64,000 nucleotides of DNA from Marthasterias glacialis. Its lineage: Eukaryota; Echinodermata; Asteroidea; Forcipulatida; Asteriidae. The notes under the pieces are model-generated. The model was not told where the DNA came from and searched no databases. It saw only the letters and a list, made by a program, of their open reading frames with translations. Made by a program: the position numbers and the translations under genes. The DNA lies in NCBI GenBank assembly GCA_911728455.2, contig OU452231.1, forward strand, positions 10,970,078-11,034,077, written 5' to 3'. Positions 22,141-33,812 of this stretch are shown one piece after another (positions within the stretch are counted from its first letter, which is position 1; every line of letters begins with the position of its first letter).

Positions 22141-24884
22141 CTTTAAAAGAAAGAAATGAATAAAACAAAAAACACGAATAACTATTTTAGCATATTTGAT
22201 CACTTTTTGGTTGTTTTTCGAATAAGCCCTAAGCTGTTAGGCTTAACTGAAGTCGAGAAAAACGAAAAGTTTGTCGACAGCTTGCTCGATATATGAATCT
22301 CAAATCTATTCAGGAATTTGCATAGCCTGGATTCCTCTGGTATAAAGAGAAACTGGAACACAACTGGTCCTTAGTTACGCGTATACCAAGCACAACCCGG
22401 TACATGTTTTTTCTTTCTTCTGACGTCAGAGACTGAAATCAAACAGACCCCAAGGTTGTGGGGTCTTGTTCGTCGACATTGATACCGAACCGTAGCGTGA
22501 CAAGATCTCACGGAAGGCCCGAGGGTCCAAAACGCTAATCCTTCGACCGTGTGTATGCGTGTAATGCAATGAAGGCGGGAAGGGGGGAGACATGCAGGAC
22601 AGTGCTACCAGTGCACGTGGCCAAAATCAACGACGCCTTTGGATTGGAAGTCTTTTAGAACCCCAGTTTCTCTCTTCGCGCGGGGAAATGACAACCGAAT
22701 TAAAAACAACAAGAAGAGAAGCTAAGAGTGGGGAAATTTACCTGGATTATCCCAGTCTCTCCTGGTAAGGTTTCTCATTTTGGTTCCAAGCTGACTCCGG
22801 TACATCCCCATTAACTCGTTAAATAAGGAAAGACCACCCAGGTACTACGGTACGGTCAGAAAATCAGGGAGAAGGGAGCAGGGGAAAGAACTTAAAAAAA
22901 TTAAAAAAATAAATAAAAAAAACGTGTTAGATTCGTAACTTTTTCGACTTGATTTTAAAGCCGTAAAGACTTGACAACTGTTCATCACTTAAGTTTTGCA
23001 AACCACAAAGTTTAGCAAGGTACAAATGTGACACTGTAGTAATCCATTCATTTACGGGTTGGAGATATGAACTCAATTTTGGGATTAATTTTGCCGTTGA
23101 CATATTCTAAATAATGGTCAAGTTTAAATCAATTCAATTCAAACTCACATAGACTTCCATACCAAACAATTGAGTATATCAAACAGAAAATCACATGAGG
23201 AAGTAAATGAAATTATCAACAAGATGCAAGAAGCGAAAATGATGTTGGTACGGAGGCATCCTCTAAACGCCTAGGCTTGTGGAGAGATGCCTTGGACCAC
23301 GGACGGACTGGGTCAGAACAAAAACAACAAGAATACACGGACAGTTGGATCAAGTCAGAACCTAAGCATGAAAACTTAAAGATAAGCTAGAAACGTATGC
23401 ATTGAAATAAAAAGAAAAACTGTTGTTGTAAAACTAAATAAATAAATGAGAAGCAGACTATGTCACCTATTGAGAACCTAGAGCTCTTTTAATTATAAGA
23501 CGTTTGAATCTACCCACAGATAAGAGCGACCTATAACAGATTCTCTGAAATGGCAGTTCAGAGACGGGGCAAGTAGAAACGAAGCGTTTTCAAAGACATG
23601 CTGTGCGAGAGTATGGTACATAGCGAGTATAGTACGCTTGCTATAAGCTTTTTTTTCAAAGAAAGTTTTTGTGAAATTTGTCATTTTCTTAATATTAACG
23701 AAAATGCCTATTTCTTCCTGCTAAAGTGCATTCAAACATTTTGGGTTTTCTATTCGACATAATTTTCTTATGCAGGACTAATGATTTTCAGGATTCAACT
23801 GAACTACTGAACCTGGAAAATGGAGGGGGAGGCGAGGCAATTGCAAAAGCATATGTGCAGGGTTTGTTAAAAAAAATCAGTGACATGCCAGCGGAACCAG
23901 TTAGCTAGCTTATCGTTTCACTACAAGTCCGTCAGCTTTTTTCACTAGTCCATATTTCATATAAAATAGGGATGGTTTTCAACACAGAACTAGCTTAGCT
24001 AGCCGGGCTACTTGGAGTGAATTTTGACTGGTCCTTCGTTGTTTTAACTTGGCCAGCGGACCACTATCAGTGGGAACGCTGAGGTGTAGGGTTTGCATAA
24101 ACCGAGTTGGGAAGGGGGCAATGAACTGGGAAAGTTGCATCTTTACAAATTATGAAACAGAAAGTAGTTGAATGGTTATATTTGCAAAGGAACCAACCTG
24201 GCTTTTTAATAACTAAGACGGGGGGAATCTTGCGTGTCAGCAAGGTCTAAAGAGTAAATCGACTGTCAATAGACGGTGTTACTGTTGAAGTTAACTGATA
24301 CCGTGGTGGACAATTCCGTCGAATTAAGTCAATTGTTGAAACAAGAACATTTGTGTTTGCGTGAAACTTGTTCAATTTCCCCCCAATTAAGTGGTGTTCT
24401 TTGGTCCGCGAAATTAGAGAGTAGAGGATAATCGTTGGGTAAATAGAGAGATGGTTAGGGGGGTTTCCAAACAAGAATAGGTACAACCGAGACTAAAAGA
24501 GTTCATTCAGCCAGGAGACCGTGGGATGAGACGGGGGAAAATTGCAGGGAGGGTTTGGGGTTCTTATAGAAGCATGCCCTGAGCGTCGTTTACACCCATT
24601 GTGACGGTGGAGACACCTTGGTGCCAATTTGCAGCCGGGGCACAGCGCTTCCCTTCGCCCACGGGAGTTTTCAAAGAGTTGCAACTTGTGATGATTATGT
24701 TCCGTGCTCTTTTACGTTCTCAAAGTTTATTTTTAAAGAATGGTGCACGACGCTAAACAGGAACCATCACCAATGCACGGTTGAGGTGAAAATAGTGTTG
24801 TGTTTGACACAAGAGGGCGCCAGTCACTAGCCAGGCAAAGGTTGCACTATACCAAATAGAAAATCAAACTTCTTTCTCTCAACC
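22141..24884. other. Intergenic; no gene seen
   Basis: A modestly GC-richer stretch lies at 22430-22860. No open frame here has a recognisable domain. The 23726-23908 frame contains a Gly-rich patch but nothing diagnostic. Confidence 0.35.
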
Positions 24885-25190
24885 TGGAGCGTTTTTGGTA
24901 CCTCCCCTCTAAAAATGGTCCTCTTTTGCTAAAAAGTGTAGGGTCATTTTTCAAAGATGGAGTCTGGCCAATTTACTCGTTCAGGGGTGTTTTAATTTCG
25001 GATGAGACTAGCTCAAAAACTCTACTGCTAACCTACTAAAAATTTTAAAGAAAAACAAGTTTGACAGAAAATATATTTGATTTGTTTTCAAGAGGCTGAC
25101 AGACTTTTAAATATTTTGGGGTATTTTTGTAAGTTTAGCATTGGTTGATTATGGGATATGGAAAACGTTTAATGTGGTGCACCCCAAAAG
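24885..25190. repeat. Interspersed repeat ending TTTAATGTGGTGCACCCC, copy 2
   Basis: It matches 11935-12215 in the same orientation. Termini are unresolved and it is non-coding. Confidence 0.5.
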
Positions 25191-25224
25191 CTACGCTCAC
25201 TGGGTGTAAGAAAATCGTCAATGG

Positions 25225-25386
25225 ACGCTGACAATTCATGACGTTGCACCCGCATTGTGCCATTTTGCTACATGAAACACCATCAGAAAGAAGCAAGACT
25301 ATTGCAACCAACCTGTGAAAATTTCATCAAATTTGGCGGTCTGGTTTTGTAGTGAAAACAAGGAAAAGCTGCTTCGGTTTAGGAAG
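25225..25386. repeat. Fragment carrying the CTGTGAAAATTT repeat core
   Basis: It contains AACCAACCTGTGAAAATTTCATC at about 25308, followed by TTTGGCGGTCTGGTTTTGTAGTGAAAACA. The core is shared with the repeats at 26.6, 27.3, 36.2, 61.7 and 62.9 kb. It directly abuts the MITE at 25387. Confidence 0.45.
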
Positions 25387-25657
25387 AATAGACTGATCCA
25401 TTAAGCCCCGCCCCTAAACATATTGACCAATCACAGCATTGGCTAAATCAACACTCTGTACACGTGAGCAGCACATGTGCGTCTCTTCAATGCCACACTG
25501 CACGACATGAACACGCACGCTAGAAGTACGCGCACGCATGTTTACATTTTCCAATAGGATTTTCATCGTGTCGGACTTTTGTCGGACTTTCGGTGGCGTA
25601 CTCAAGGCTGTGATTGGTCAACACATATGGGGGCGGGGCTTAATGGATCGGTCTATT
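25387..25657 (+). mobile_element. GC-box/CCAAT MITE, complete copy
   Basis: A 271-bp element. The left end AATAGACTGATCCATTAAGC, followed by CCCGCCCC and TTGACCAATCACAGC, is mirrored at the right end by GCTGTGATTGGTCAA, GGGGCGGGGC and TTAATGGATCGGTCTATT. The inverted repeats are about 50 bp. Each holds a GC box and an inverted CCAAT motif. The internal words match 1994-2243. No coding capacity. Confidence 0.82.
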
Positions 25658-27479
25658 GTGTACACGTTCATACTTATTTCGATCGCGGCAACCGAAATAA
25701 GTAATGTAGCTTGGGGGTCTTCAAGTGGCATTGTCTCGAATTTGATGGTATTTCAGACGGAAATGTTTTTCTTGAGGACTGGTGCTGATACGAATTGATA
25801 TGAGTTGAAATGATATTCTAATCGTGCAGGAATCCCTCCTTCCGTTCGGCCCCATCCCACGGCATACTTTTATGAACCTCCCGAAATCCTTTAAATCAAG
25901 CTCTTTGCGAGATCTGTCAAACAAAAAAGTATGAATTGGGGTTACTATGAGGAAGACAACAGCTATTGTTCTCAACGGGGCCAAGGAGCGAACATTCCTG
26001 GGCGTTGGTTTATGTGTCAATAGTCAAAAGATCATGCGACTTTAAGAACGGGCGAGCATTATACGGGATATTATTTTTTTTGATAGCACGATTTGCCGGT
26101 AGGTATTAGGCTGGGATTTCCTCTGATTTACTGAACTGACCCACATACTCAACCTTTGGTCGCAATACCAGTATCAAGAGCTCCTTGGAGATACGGTATG
26201 GAATATCATGCATCTTTAAAACATTATAGACCTGTAACAGCAGTGGTGCTGTAATAAGTTCAGATAGGCTCAAAATCGTCTGACAAGAAGTTCTGACAGA
26301 AACGTATGCATTAAAGTTGATTTGCCCGATTTCTTTTTCCAAACGAATTTTGACAGAATGATGCCGGTAAAAAATACACTTTCATGCAATACTTGTAACA
26401 TGCTTGTTGTTTGTACATGGCTGCTGGTTAAGTGGGATAGTATTGGGTCCCGACGATAACTCATTTGTATCTTTTAACTAACTATTACTAATCGTTGACA
26501 GAACTGCTTTGTTCGTTTAGTTTCTCAAATCAAAGATTACAACTTCCTTGACTAAAGTACAATAGCTCTTTCATATTTAAAGCACATGTAAAACACTAGT
26601 AAAAAAAATTTGTCAAAGATCAGCATCTGCGCTTTGTGTAACCCAACATATACATGAAATAACAAACCTGTGAAAATTTAGGCTCAATCGGTCATCTGAG
26701 TCACGTGAAAATAGTTAAAAATCCCCTTTAATTGTTTTCACTGTTTTAAAACACCGAGTTTTGGTATCGCGAGATATAAACTATCGTTTTACTCATTACT
26801 TTAAAACTATAGCGTTTCAGGCAAAAATATTCCAAGGGAAGTTTTAAAACATGATAATCTTTATGTTATGTAATTTATGCGCACACACTGTAAACATTAT
26901 TTCTTCAATCTTCCCAATGTTGTGCACACCCTTTCAATAATTTGTTATTGTCAATTTGGCAAATCGGGTGATGCATCTATTACAATATTTTCTCTCAAAA
27001 AAAGGAGTTGAAAAATTAATTGATTCACTGGTAGGTACGACAACGTCGGCTAGCGACATTTTTGGCTCGTACAATACACAGACCCCCCCCCCCTTTTAAA
27101 AGAATATGATTACCCCATTCTTTTTACATTTTCGATAGCGAAACGACTTTAATACATATTAGTTAAGTATTTTTGATACTGTTGCCTTATTCCAATCATT
27201 TTCCCACCGCAAAGTTTAACCCCACAGGCGCCCTCTTTCGGTGGACATTATCGTCTACTATACATAATCAATGCAATCATCTGATCGATATATAATTTAC
27301 TCAGACTAAATTAATATGTATCCATTTTAACCGTGAAAAATTTCATCAAATTATGCGGTCATGTTGTGCAAACAGTGCAAAACAATTTAAGTGCAAATCA
27401 CGTATGTACTTATGATTGCTGCAACAACACAAATGTATTAACGCAACTGTGATGTCGGAGGCCTTCAAACGCCTTTTTG
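25658..27479. other. Intergenic; MITE-like repeats only
   Basis: 26560-26945 is annotated separately. A fragment at 27325-27400 repeats the GTGAAAAATTTCATCAAATTATGCGGTC block. A C-run lies at about 27083-27093. No gene is recognised. Confidence 0.4.
26560..26945. mobile_element. MITE-like repeat with CTGTGAAAATTT core and TTAA-type left end
   Basis: The left end is TTTAAAGCACATG, the right end CAATCTTCCCAATGTTGTGCACACCCTT. The interior has GCTTTGTGTAACCCAACATAT, AACAAACCTGTGAAAATTTAGGC and AATCGGTCATCTGAGTCACG. It is close to 36137-36512 along its whole length. Confidence 0.65.
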
Positions 27480-27489
27480 CTCGATTCTT

Positions 27490-27690
27490 TTCCTTCTTTT
27501 GGGATGGTTACTACCCTCCACAGCATCGGAGCTACCAGCCCATACAATGTGTCAGTGCGGCAGACCACAACAAGCCGTCAACCACATCATTCGTGACTGC
27601 CCTGACTTCAGACCCACCAAAAGGGGAGAAGGGACTCATAGACCTCGACGCAGACACCATCAAATGGAGCGAAGTGACAAAATTACCCAT
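27490..27690 (+). pseudogene. Possible LINE ORF2 C-terminal fragment
   Basis: One frame reads MCQCGRPQQAVNHIIRDCPDF, with the Cys-x-Cys-Gly, Gln, His and Cys-Pro spacing seen after the reverse transcriptase of many LINEs. Upstream residues (GWLLPSTASEL) fit weakly. The match is short and flanked by non-coding sequence, so it could be coincidence. Confidence 0.45.
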
Positions 27691-28559
27691 TTAACTGCAA
27701 TGTTCACCTAGATCCAGAGATCACACGAAAGAAGAAGACTACTCCAAAATACTACCTTTTGCTCAAGTGCCGTTTTAGTTCCCTTTTTTGCAGAGGGCAA
27801 TTTTCTTGGGGACGTTGACACAATTACAAGCTACCTCCCTCAAACACATCAAACCATTCTCTTTATTGTGGAATGTCCCTAATCATAAATTATTACACGT
27901 GCCGTTGTCTTTTCTCAAGTATTCACACAATATTCTGTCCGCGTTGAAAACCACTCTGGCACCTTGCCATTTATTGCCTGCAGTATCCTGCCTAAACAGT
28001 TCACAGAAAGTTCAAAACGGTCTGCTGAGGAGTATGTGTGCAAATAAACAAAAGAATCACCGAGAACGATTTGGGAAGTTGAGGTGCCATTGTTTCAGTA
28101 ACATCATGACGCTCAAACCAAAAACAGTGACAGTGGCGGACAATGATATACATCATTATCATTGGTATTCTGCCTGTTTTACTAGGCAGGCCTTGCGCAC
28201 GAGTTTAAGAATAATGCTGTAGACTTCTCCATGAATGACAAATGGTCCCGTGCCAACCTTTTCACCTCCGTCTGCACAACTCCATCTCAGAAGTCCATCA
28301 AGAAGCCCCTTCCTTCTTCTTCTTCCTCAAGCTCTCTTCCTCACCAATACCCCTTCAATAACATCCATCAGTAAATCGTTGCTTCTTATAATTATGTTCC
28401 ATCCACTTATTCTGCCTCGGTTCAATAACTTTCGACAAACCTCTTTCCTAGGGGTGGCCCTAGTTTCGGAACAGTTCGTAAATAAAAAATATCTCTAAAC
28501 CAATTGCAAACTATGCAGTGCTGAGGTTTCCAGCCCCCAAAATACCAAAACATTCCACG
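27691..28559. other. Intergenic; no gene seen
   Basis: The open stretches at 27788-28222 and 28235-28498 show no recognised domain. A pyrimidine-rich CTTCTTCTTC tract lies near 28310-28330. Confidence 0.35.
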
Positions 28560-28832
28560 TGTTTTCAGTCGCACTATGGCCATGTCCGAAATGGCGGCTA
28601 CGGCTATGGCTACGGCTGTTGCTAACGATGTTGCGTCCTATACGCACGATGACGCGGCGATCAAGCCGTAGCCGTAGCTGCCAATTCGGACACGGCCAAA
28701 GGCCCTTTCGAAACCACGGCTTTGGCTTAGGCTGTAGCCTGGGCTCTTTTGAAAACGGTGTGAGTCTTCAAACAGGCGGGCACTGCCTAAGCCAGAGCCG
28801 AAGCCCCAAGCCGTGGAGTTGAAAACACCCTT
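28560..28832. mobile_element. GGCTNN-armed foldback repeats, compound copy
   Basis: GGCTACGGCTATGGCTACGGCTG at about 28593 is mirrored by AAGCCGTAGCCGTAGC at about 28663-28678. A second module then runs from GGCCCTTTCGAAACCACGG to CCAAGCCGTGGAGTTGAAAAC at about 28823. Two nested palindromic modules are therefore adjacent. Confidence 0.65.
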
Positions 28833-29489
28833 ACAGACTTCTTGGATCCGCGGTGATATTTTTATTTCACTGTCCCCTCTAAATGATCAACAACTCAAGC
28901 AGTCTCTTTGAAACCATCCCGGCAATGTGAACAATACTAAATATGTCAAGTACTTTACTTATATTACTCCGGAGTGTTTGTGTGTAAAGGCCTTAGCCCC
29001 GTAAGAGGTAAAGCTCTCGGTATGCACAGTGCGATGAAGGAAGGGGTCATCAGGAACCAATGCCATAGCTGAGCCCCTGGTGACAGACTACCAGTTTATC
29101 GACATCCCTGTTGATTACATGCGGTAATCCTGCCGATAAAAAAAGGGGACAGTTGCGGGCTTTTGTCTTCAGTTCTGAAAGTATTAAATTTTAGAAACTG
29201 GTCCGAACGGAGAATACAGAATGAAGTTGACATGAATGCACTGGATGGGTATGATTTTTAAAGCGGACCCCATACCCAACCCAACCCATCTCCCCCAAAA
29301 GAGTTACAGTAAAGGGAATTTTCAAAGTACAAACAAGAAGAATATGTGACATCAACATCGATTTGTCAGAAGAAAAACAGAACAATATCCAATGTATGTT
29401 TTCCACAAAAAAAACTTTCCGTGGGTATTTTTTATTTTTGTATTTGTTTACTTTTTATTATTCGGAACCCACCTGTTCATCAAAGAAAA
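28833..29489. other. Intergenic; no gene seen
   Basis: No recognisable gene or repeat. Confidence 0.35.
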
Positions 29490-29795
29490 TGGCGTTGTCA
29501 ACTAAGAGACAGACCACTGCTACTCTTGAATCATTGGTCTAGTGCATCCCACCCAAATACTGGTGGCAAACATCGGGGAGTGAATTCGACTCCCGGTCAT
29601 GAGATTTGTGTCCTTGAGGGAGACACTTAACTATAAATGCTCCTCTTCACCCAGGAGTAAATGGGCACCTGCGTGGGCAGAGATGGTTCTATACATGGGA
29701 TTGATTTAGCTTGATACGCTACGGACTACATACTCCCCATGAAGCTGAGATGGAATAAAATAAATGGCCAAGTGGCCGGGGTATAGTGTTCGTGA
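29490..29795 (+). mobile_element. tRNA-derived SINE, divergent copy
   Basis: A B-box-like GAATTCGACTCCCGG lies at about 29581. It is followed by the family body: TTTGTGTCCTTGAG, CTCTTCACCCAGGAGTAAATGGGCACCTGCG and CTCCCCATGAAGCTGAGATGG. The tail GGCCAAGTGGCCGGGG follows. The A-box is poor. Confidence 0.6.
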
Positions 29796-29883
29796 TTGTT
29801 AAAATTGACGGGAACCGGCGCAATATAATGTCAATTATGACTTATTGAATGCAGTAATATTTAACATTATTGCTGTGAACCTC

Positions 29884-30670
29884 CCCCAGGGTGACTGGTA
29901 TGCCCAGGGTGAGGGGATACCCCTGGGTGAGGGGGTACCCCCGGGTGAGTGGTACGCCCAGGGTGAGGGGATACCCCTGGGTGAGGGGGTACCCCCGGGT
30001 GAGGGGTACGCCCAGGGTGAGTGGTACGCCCAGGGTGAGTGGTACGCCCAGGGTAAGGGGATACCCCCGGGTGAGGGGGTACCCCCGGGTGAGTGGTACG
30101 CCCAGGGTGAGTGGTACACCCAGGGTGAGGGGATACCCCGTGTGAGGGGTACACCCAGGGTGAGTGGTACGTCCAGGGTGAGTGGTATGCCCAGGGTGAG
30201 GGGATACCCCCGGGTGAGTGGTATGCCCAGGGTGAGTGGTACGTCCAGGGTGAGTGGTACACCCAGGGTGAGGGGATACCCCCAGGTGAGGGGTACACCC
30301 AGTGTGAGTGGTACGTCCAGGGTGAGTGGTATGCCAGGGTGAGGGGATACCCCCAGGTGAGGGGTACACCCAGGGTGAGTGGTGCGTCCAGGGTGAGTGG
30401 TATGCCAGGGTAGGGGGATACCCCCGGGTGAGGGGTACACCCAGGGTGAGTGGTACGTCCAGGGTGAGTGGTATGCCAGGGTGAGGGGATACCCCCAGGT
30501 GAGGGGTACACCCAGGGTGAGTGGTGCGTCCAGGGTGAGTGGTACGCCCATGGTGAGGGGTACGCCCAGAGTAATTGGTATGCCCAGGGTGAGGGGATAC
30601 CCCTGGGGTGAGGGGGTAGCCCGGGAGGGGGTGCCCTGGGTGAGGGGTACGCCCCGGGTGAGGGGTATGT
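29884..30670 (+). repeat. 18-bp GC-rich minisatellite, about 43 copies
   Basis: The monomer is close to CCCAGGGTGAGTGGTACG with variants (GGGGATACCCC, GGGGGTACCCCC). The period is 18, a multiple of three, and stop codons are rare in the monomer, so four overlapping frames of 84-300 codons stay open on both strands. They encode simple repeats such as GVPLTL and are not genes. Many monomers contain the palindrome GGTACC or its extensions. Confidence 0.9.
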
Positions 30671-30819
30671 TCCCATTGTAGAAGTCAAATCGAATCAAAT
30701 TTCTTTTATTTGGTATGCAATTCGACTCATGTAACATTTGCCCAATATTACGACGACAATGTACATTTAGGCCTTTGTTTACGATTACGTGTCAAGTTAG
30801 GCTTATTGGTACCTTTAGT

Positions 30820-30925
30820 GAAAAACAACGGCTTCGGCTACGGATACGGCTTAATCGTAGCATCTGCTGATACTCCAGCTTGGACTACTGCACAGCAGTC
30901 ACAAGCCGTAGCACAAGACACTCAA
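30820..30925. mobile_element. GGCTNN-armed foldback repeat, short copy
   Basis: ACGGCTTCGGCTACGGATACGG at about 30828 is answered by CAAGCCGTAGC at about 30903. The interior is unlike the other copies. Confidence 0.5.
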
Positions 30926-31394
30926 TCCAGACACAACCAACATCAAGTAGGCAGGCGGTGAGTGAGTGCAGACCCCAAGGGTGCAGTTTGTCGCGAGAGG
31001 GCTAAGTCGTGTAATACGCCACTAGGGACGTGGTTAAGCACACTTGTTTAGCAAGACTGCTGACATACTCCAGGACCCAACGGGTGAAGATGAATGACAG
31101 GCTGGCCGCGTGGGCAGATTGAGGGAGGAGGGTGCGGGATGGGAGTTCGGCTAGTACGAAGTACGAAGAGTGGAATGGTGGAAGTTTTCGATTCCTACTC
31201 TCAAAATGGCAGAAAGTATCAAATCATGGTCGTCCCAAGTCTGCACGTGGTCACTGTGTGGCGTCCCAATGATCACATTTCCACCACAGAAGTCGCGCAG
31301 TATTTATTTAAAAATCATATCCCAAATTTGTTAAACTCAGAACAACGACTGCAACACTATACATAAGCAAGAACGGCTACAATAGAAACAGTGC
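30926..31394. other. Intergenic; unrecognised open stretch
   Basis: A 90-codon plus-strand frame at 31094-31366 has mixed, non-repetitive composition (ending FKNHIPNLLNSEQRLQHYT), but no motif or splice context that I recognise. It is not called as a gene. Confidence 0.3.
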
Positions 31395-31535
31395 ATAGCT
31401 TAAGCTACGGCTTAGGCTACGGCTTAGGATACGGCTCCGGCTCCGGCTTGTAGGCACCATCCGCCTGTTTGAAGCCCTGTACCGAGAGTGTACGTTTTCA
31501 GAAAATACTGACGGAGCCCAAAGCCAAAGCCTATA
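31395..31535. mobile_element. GGCTNN-armed foldback repeat, copy
   Basis: (GGCTNN)n arm, then CACCATCCGCCTGTTTGAAGCC, TACGTTTTCAGAAAATACTGACGGAGCC and CAAAGCC. It matches 54240-54375 closely in the core. Confidence 0.7.
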
Positions 31536-32997
31536 TCAATTTTTTGATTTCCTTGTCTGGTATCTTAATTCAAATAGAACATGACACCAGACTTCTCATA
31601 AGGTAAACCAAAACTGCTGAAAGAAACCCGGATGTGACGTGATGGTATGTGTTAGCAATGTGTAGGCCGCGGGCATTAAGGTTGAAGAAACCACTATCAG
31701 CTTTTTACGCTGCCGTGAGATTTGGATTTCATGTATGGTCATGGTGACATGATGTGGGGAAACAAAATATTGGAGTTTATGGATATTGGTATTGCAAAAC
31801 CTGAAGGGATTACGATATAAAAACACTCAGTTAAAGACATGAGATAGAGGCAATAAGGACAATCATACTGGTGAAGGCTGGAAAACCTATGGCAGTCTAC
31901 ACAAGCAATTCGGCATACGAACTCTGGCCGAAGAGCAAGGGAAGTACTAAACACGTACGTAATCGTTATACCTCATGCTATCCAACGCCAACTTTAGACT
32001 TAAAACTGTTTCTCTTGGACCAATCCAAGGTATCCCAATCGTTTCCTCTTCACTTACAATTTAAAATCAACCTCACGTTCCCGTGAACCCAACTAGTGTG
32101 AGCGCGTAAGTTTCTGTCCCCGGTTTCACCGAGTAAGGTCTTGGATACACGACCGAACGTTATTCGTTCTTTTCCTGACCACAATATTTACACGGCTTTC
32201 TCAATAAGTGACAACGGTCTTACATCAAGCTGCCACGGGTATACCGTGACATTAAACTGAGGTTTTGGCAGTGACCTATATAATCCAGAGTTCATCGAGC
32301 GACAAGGTGACCAAAAAAGGCGGGAAGAAGTGACGAGATAATAGTGCTGGCTTTTTGTGGCGATCCAATGTCAGGAAACTGCGCTGGAGTTCAAGATCGG
32401 GACAGTGGGGAGATAAATGTGCAAACGTGGCTTTTACAACAAGGAATCAAAAGAAAAATATTTTCATAATATTTTGTCTCAGTACACATATACTATAAGG
32501 TTATGTCGTACAAGGGCAACAAAAAGCAAGCTAATGCTTTTCAGTTTTAAAAAAAAACTTCATAAAAAGGTGCTCAAGTTTTACAGTGAAAAACACACAC
32601 CCACAAAAAACACAAAAAAATGTCAATGCTTTGTCGGGGATTATTTGCACGATAATATCGCCATCAGGCTTTTTTCGATTGGTGCTATCGAAATAAGCCA
32701 CGGCGATTTTGATGAGTTTTCAGATGCTAGTTACTTGACTTTTAAAAAAATTTGATTGAAGCCGTGAGTTAGTTTTTTTCTTGTGTGTTCAAACCTCAGA
32801 AGACGAACATTTCTGCCCAAAAATTCTGACTTCACTTTCAGAAGTTCAGGAACCAGACCTTTTAAAAATGAAAAGAGGGACAGATCTAGACTCCAAGACG
32901 TCTTGTCCACTGTCGTCATCAAATAATAAAGTAATCAAAAGCTCGGTTAATCACCTTCATTAGAAATGATTCCACTTGAAGCAGATTTGTGTTGAGA
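31536..32997. other. Intergenic; no gene seen
   Basis: The plus-strand 112-codon frame at 32417-32755 is Lys/Phe-rich and AT-rich, with no motif. Nothing else is recognised. Confidence 0.35.
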
Positions 32998-33812
32998 GCC
33001 AAGTCTCAAGTCTTCACCAGGGTCAAATCTCAAGTCAAGTCTCAAATGAAGTTTCAGTTCCTTAGGGTCAAATCCCAAGTCAAGTATCAAGTACTTAAGA
33101 ACAAGTCTTAAATTAAGTTTTAAGCATTAAGGGTCAAATCACAATCAAGTCTGAAGTACTTAAGAGCAAGCCTGAAATGAAATCCCAAGTCCTTAAGGTC
33201 AAATCTCAAGTCATGTCTGAGGTTCCTAAGAGCAAGTCTCAAGTGAAATTTAAACTCGTCAGGGTCAAATCTCAAAACAAGTTTCGAGTACTTCCGAGAA
33301 AGTCTCAAATGAAGTTTCAAGTACCTAGGGTCAAATCTCAAGTCAAGCCTGAAGTACTTAAGAGCAAGTCTCAAGTGAAGTCCAAGGTACCTTTGGGTCA
33401 AATTTCAAGTCAAGTCTGAGGTTCCCAAGAGCAAGTGTCAAGTGAAGTTTAGGGTCAATCTCAAGACGACAAGTTTTTACTACTTCAGAGAAAGTCTCAT
33501 ATGAAGTTTCAAGTACTAAATCAAATCTCAAATCAAATCTGAAGTACTAAGAGTAAGTTTCAAATGAAGTTTCAATTCCTTCAAGGTCAAATCTCAAGTC
33601 AAGTCTAAAGTACTTAGAGCAAGCCTCAGACGATATCTCAGTCGCTATGTTCAAATCTCAAGTCAAATCTGAAGTACTTAAGATCAAGTGTCAGCCTGAA
33701 TTATCAAGTCCTTAGGGTCAAATCTCAAGTTAATAAGAGCGCAGAGTAAGGATTAAAGCAAGTCCACATTGAAGTCCCAAATACTTCGGGGCGAGTCTCA
33801 TGTCCGGTCTCG
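32998..33812. repeat. Degenerate tandem array, unit about 65-75 bp
   Basis: The unit runs roughly GGGTCAAATCTCAAGTCAAG, then TCTGAAGTACTTAAGAGCAAG, then TCTCAAGTGAAGTTTCAAGT. It is itself built from the short word TCAAGT/TCTCAAG. About 11-12 units with indels. It has partial open frames on both strands (33120-33419) made only of repeats. Confidence 0.85.

Noticed and set aside
29835..30737. Overlapping long open frames (up to 300 codons) on both strands
   Set aside because: They lie wholly in the 18-bp minisatellite; all frames are simple repeats and there is no start or splice context.
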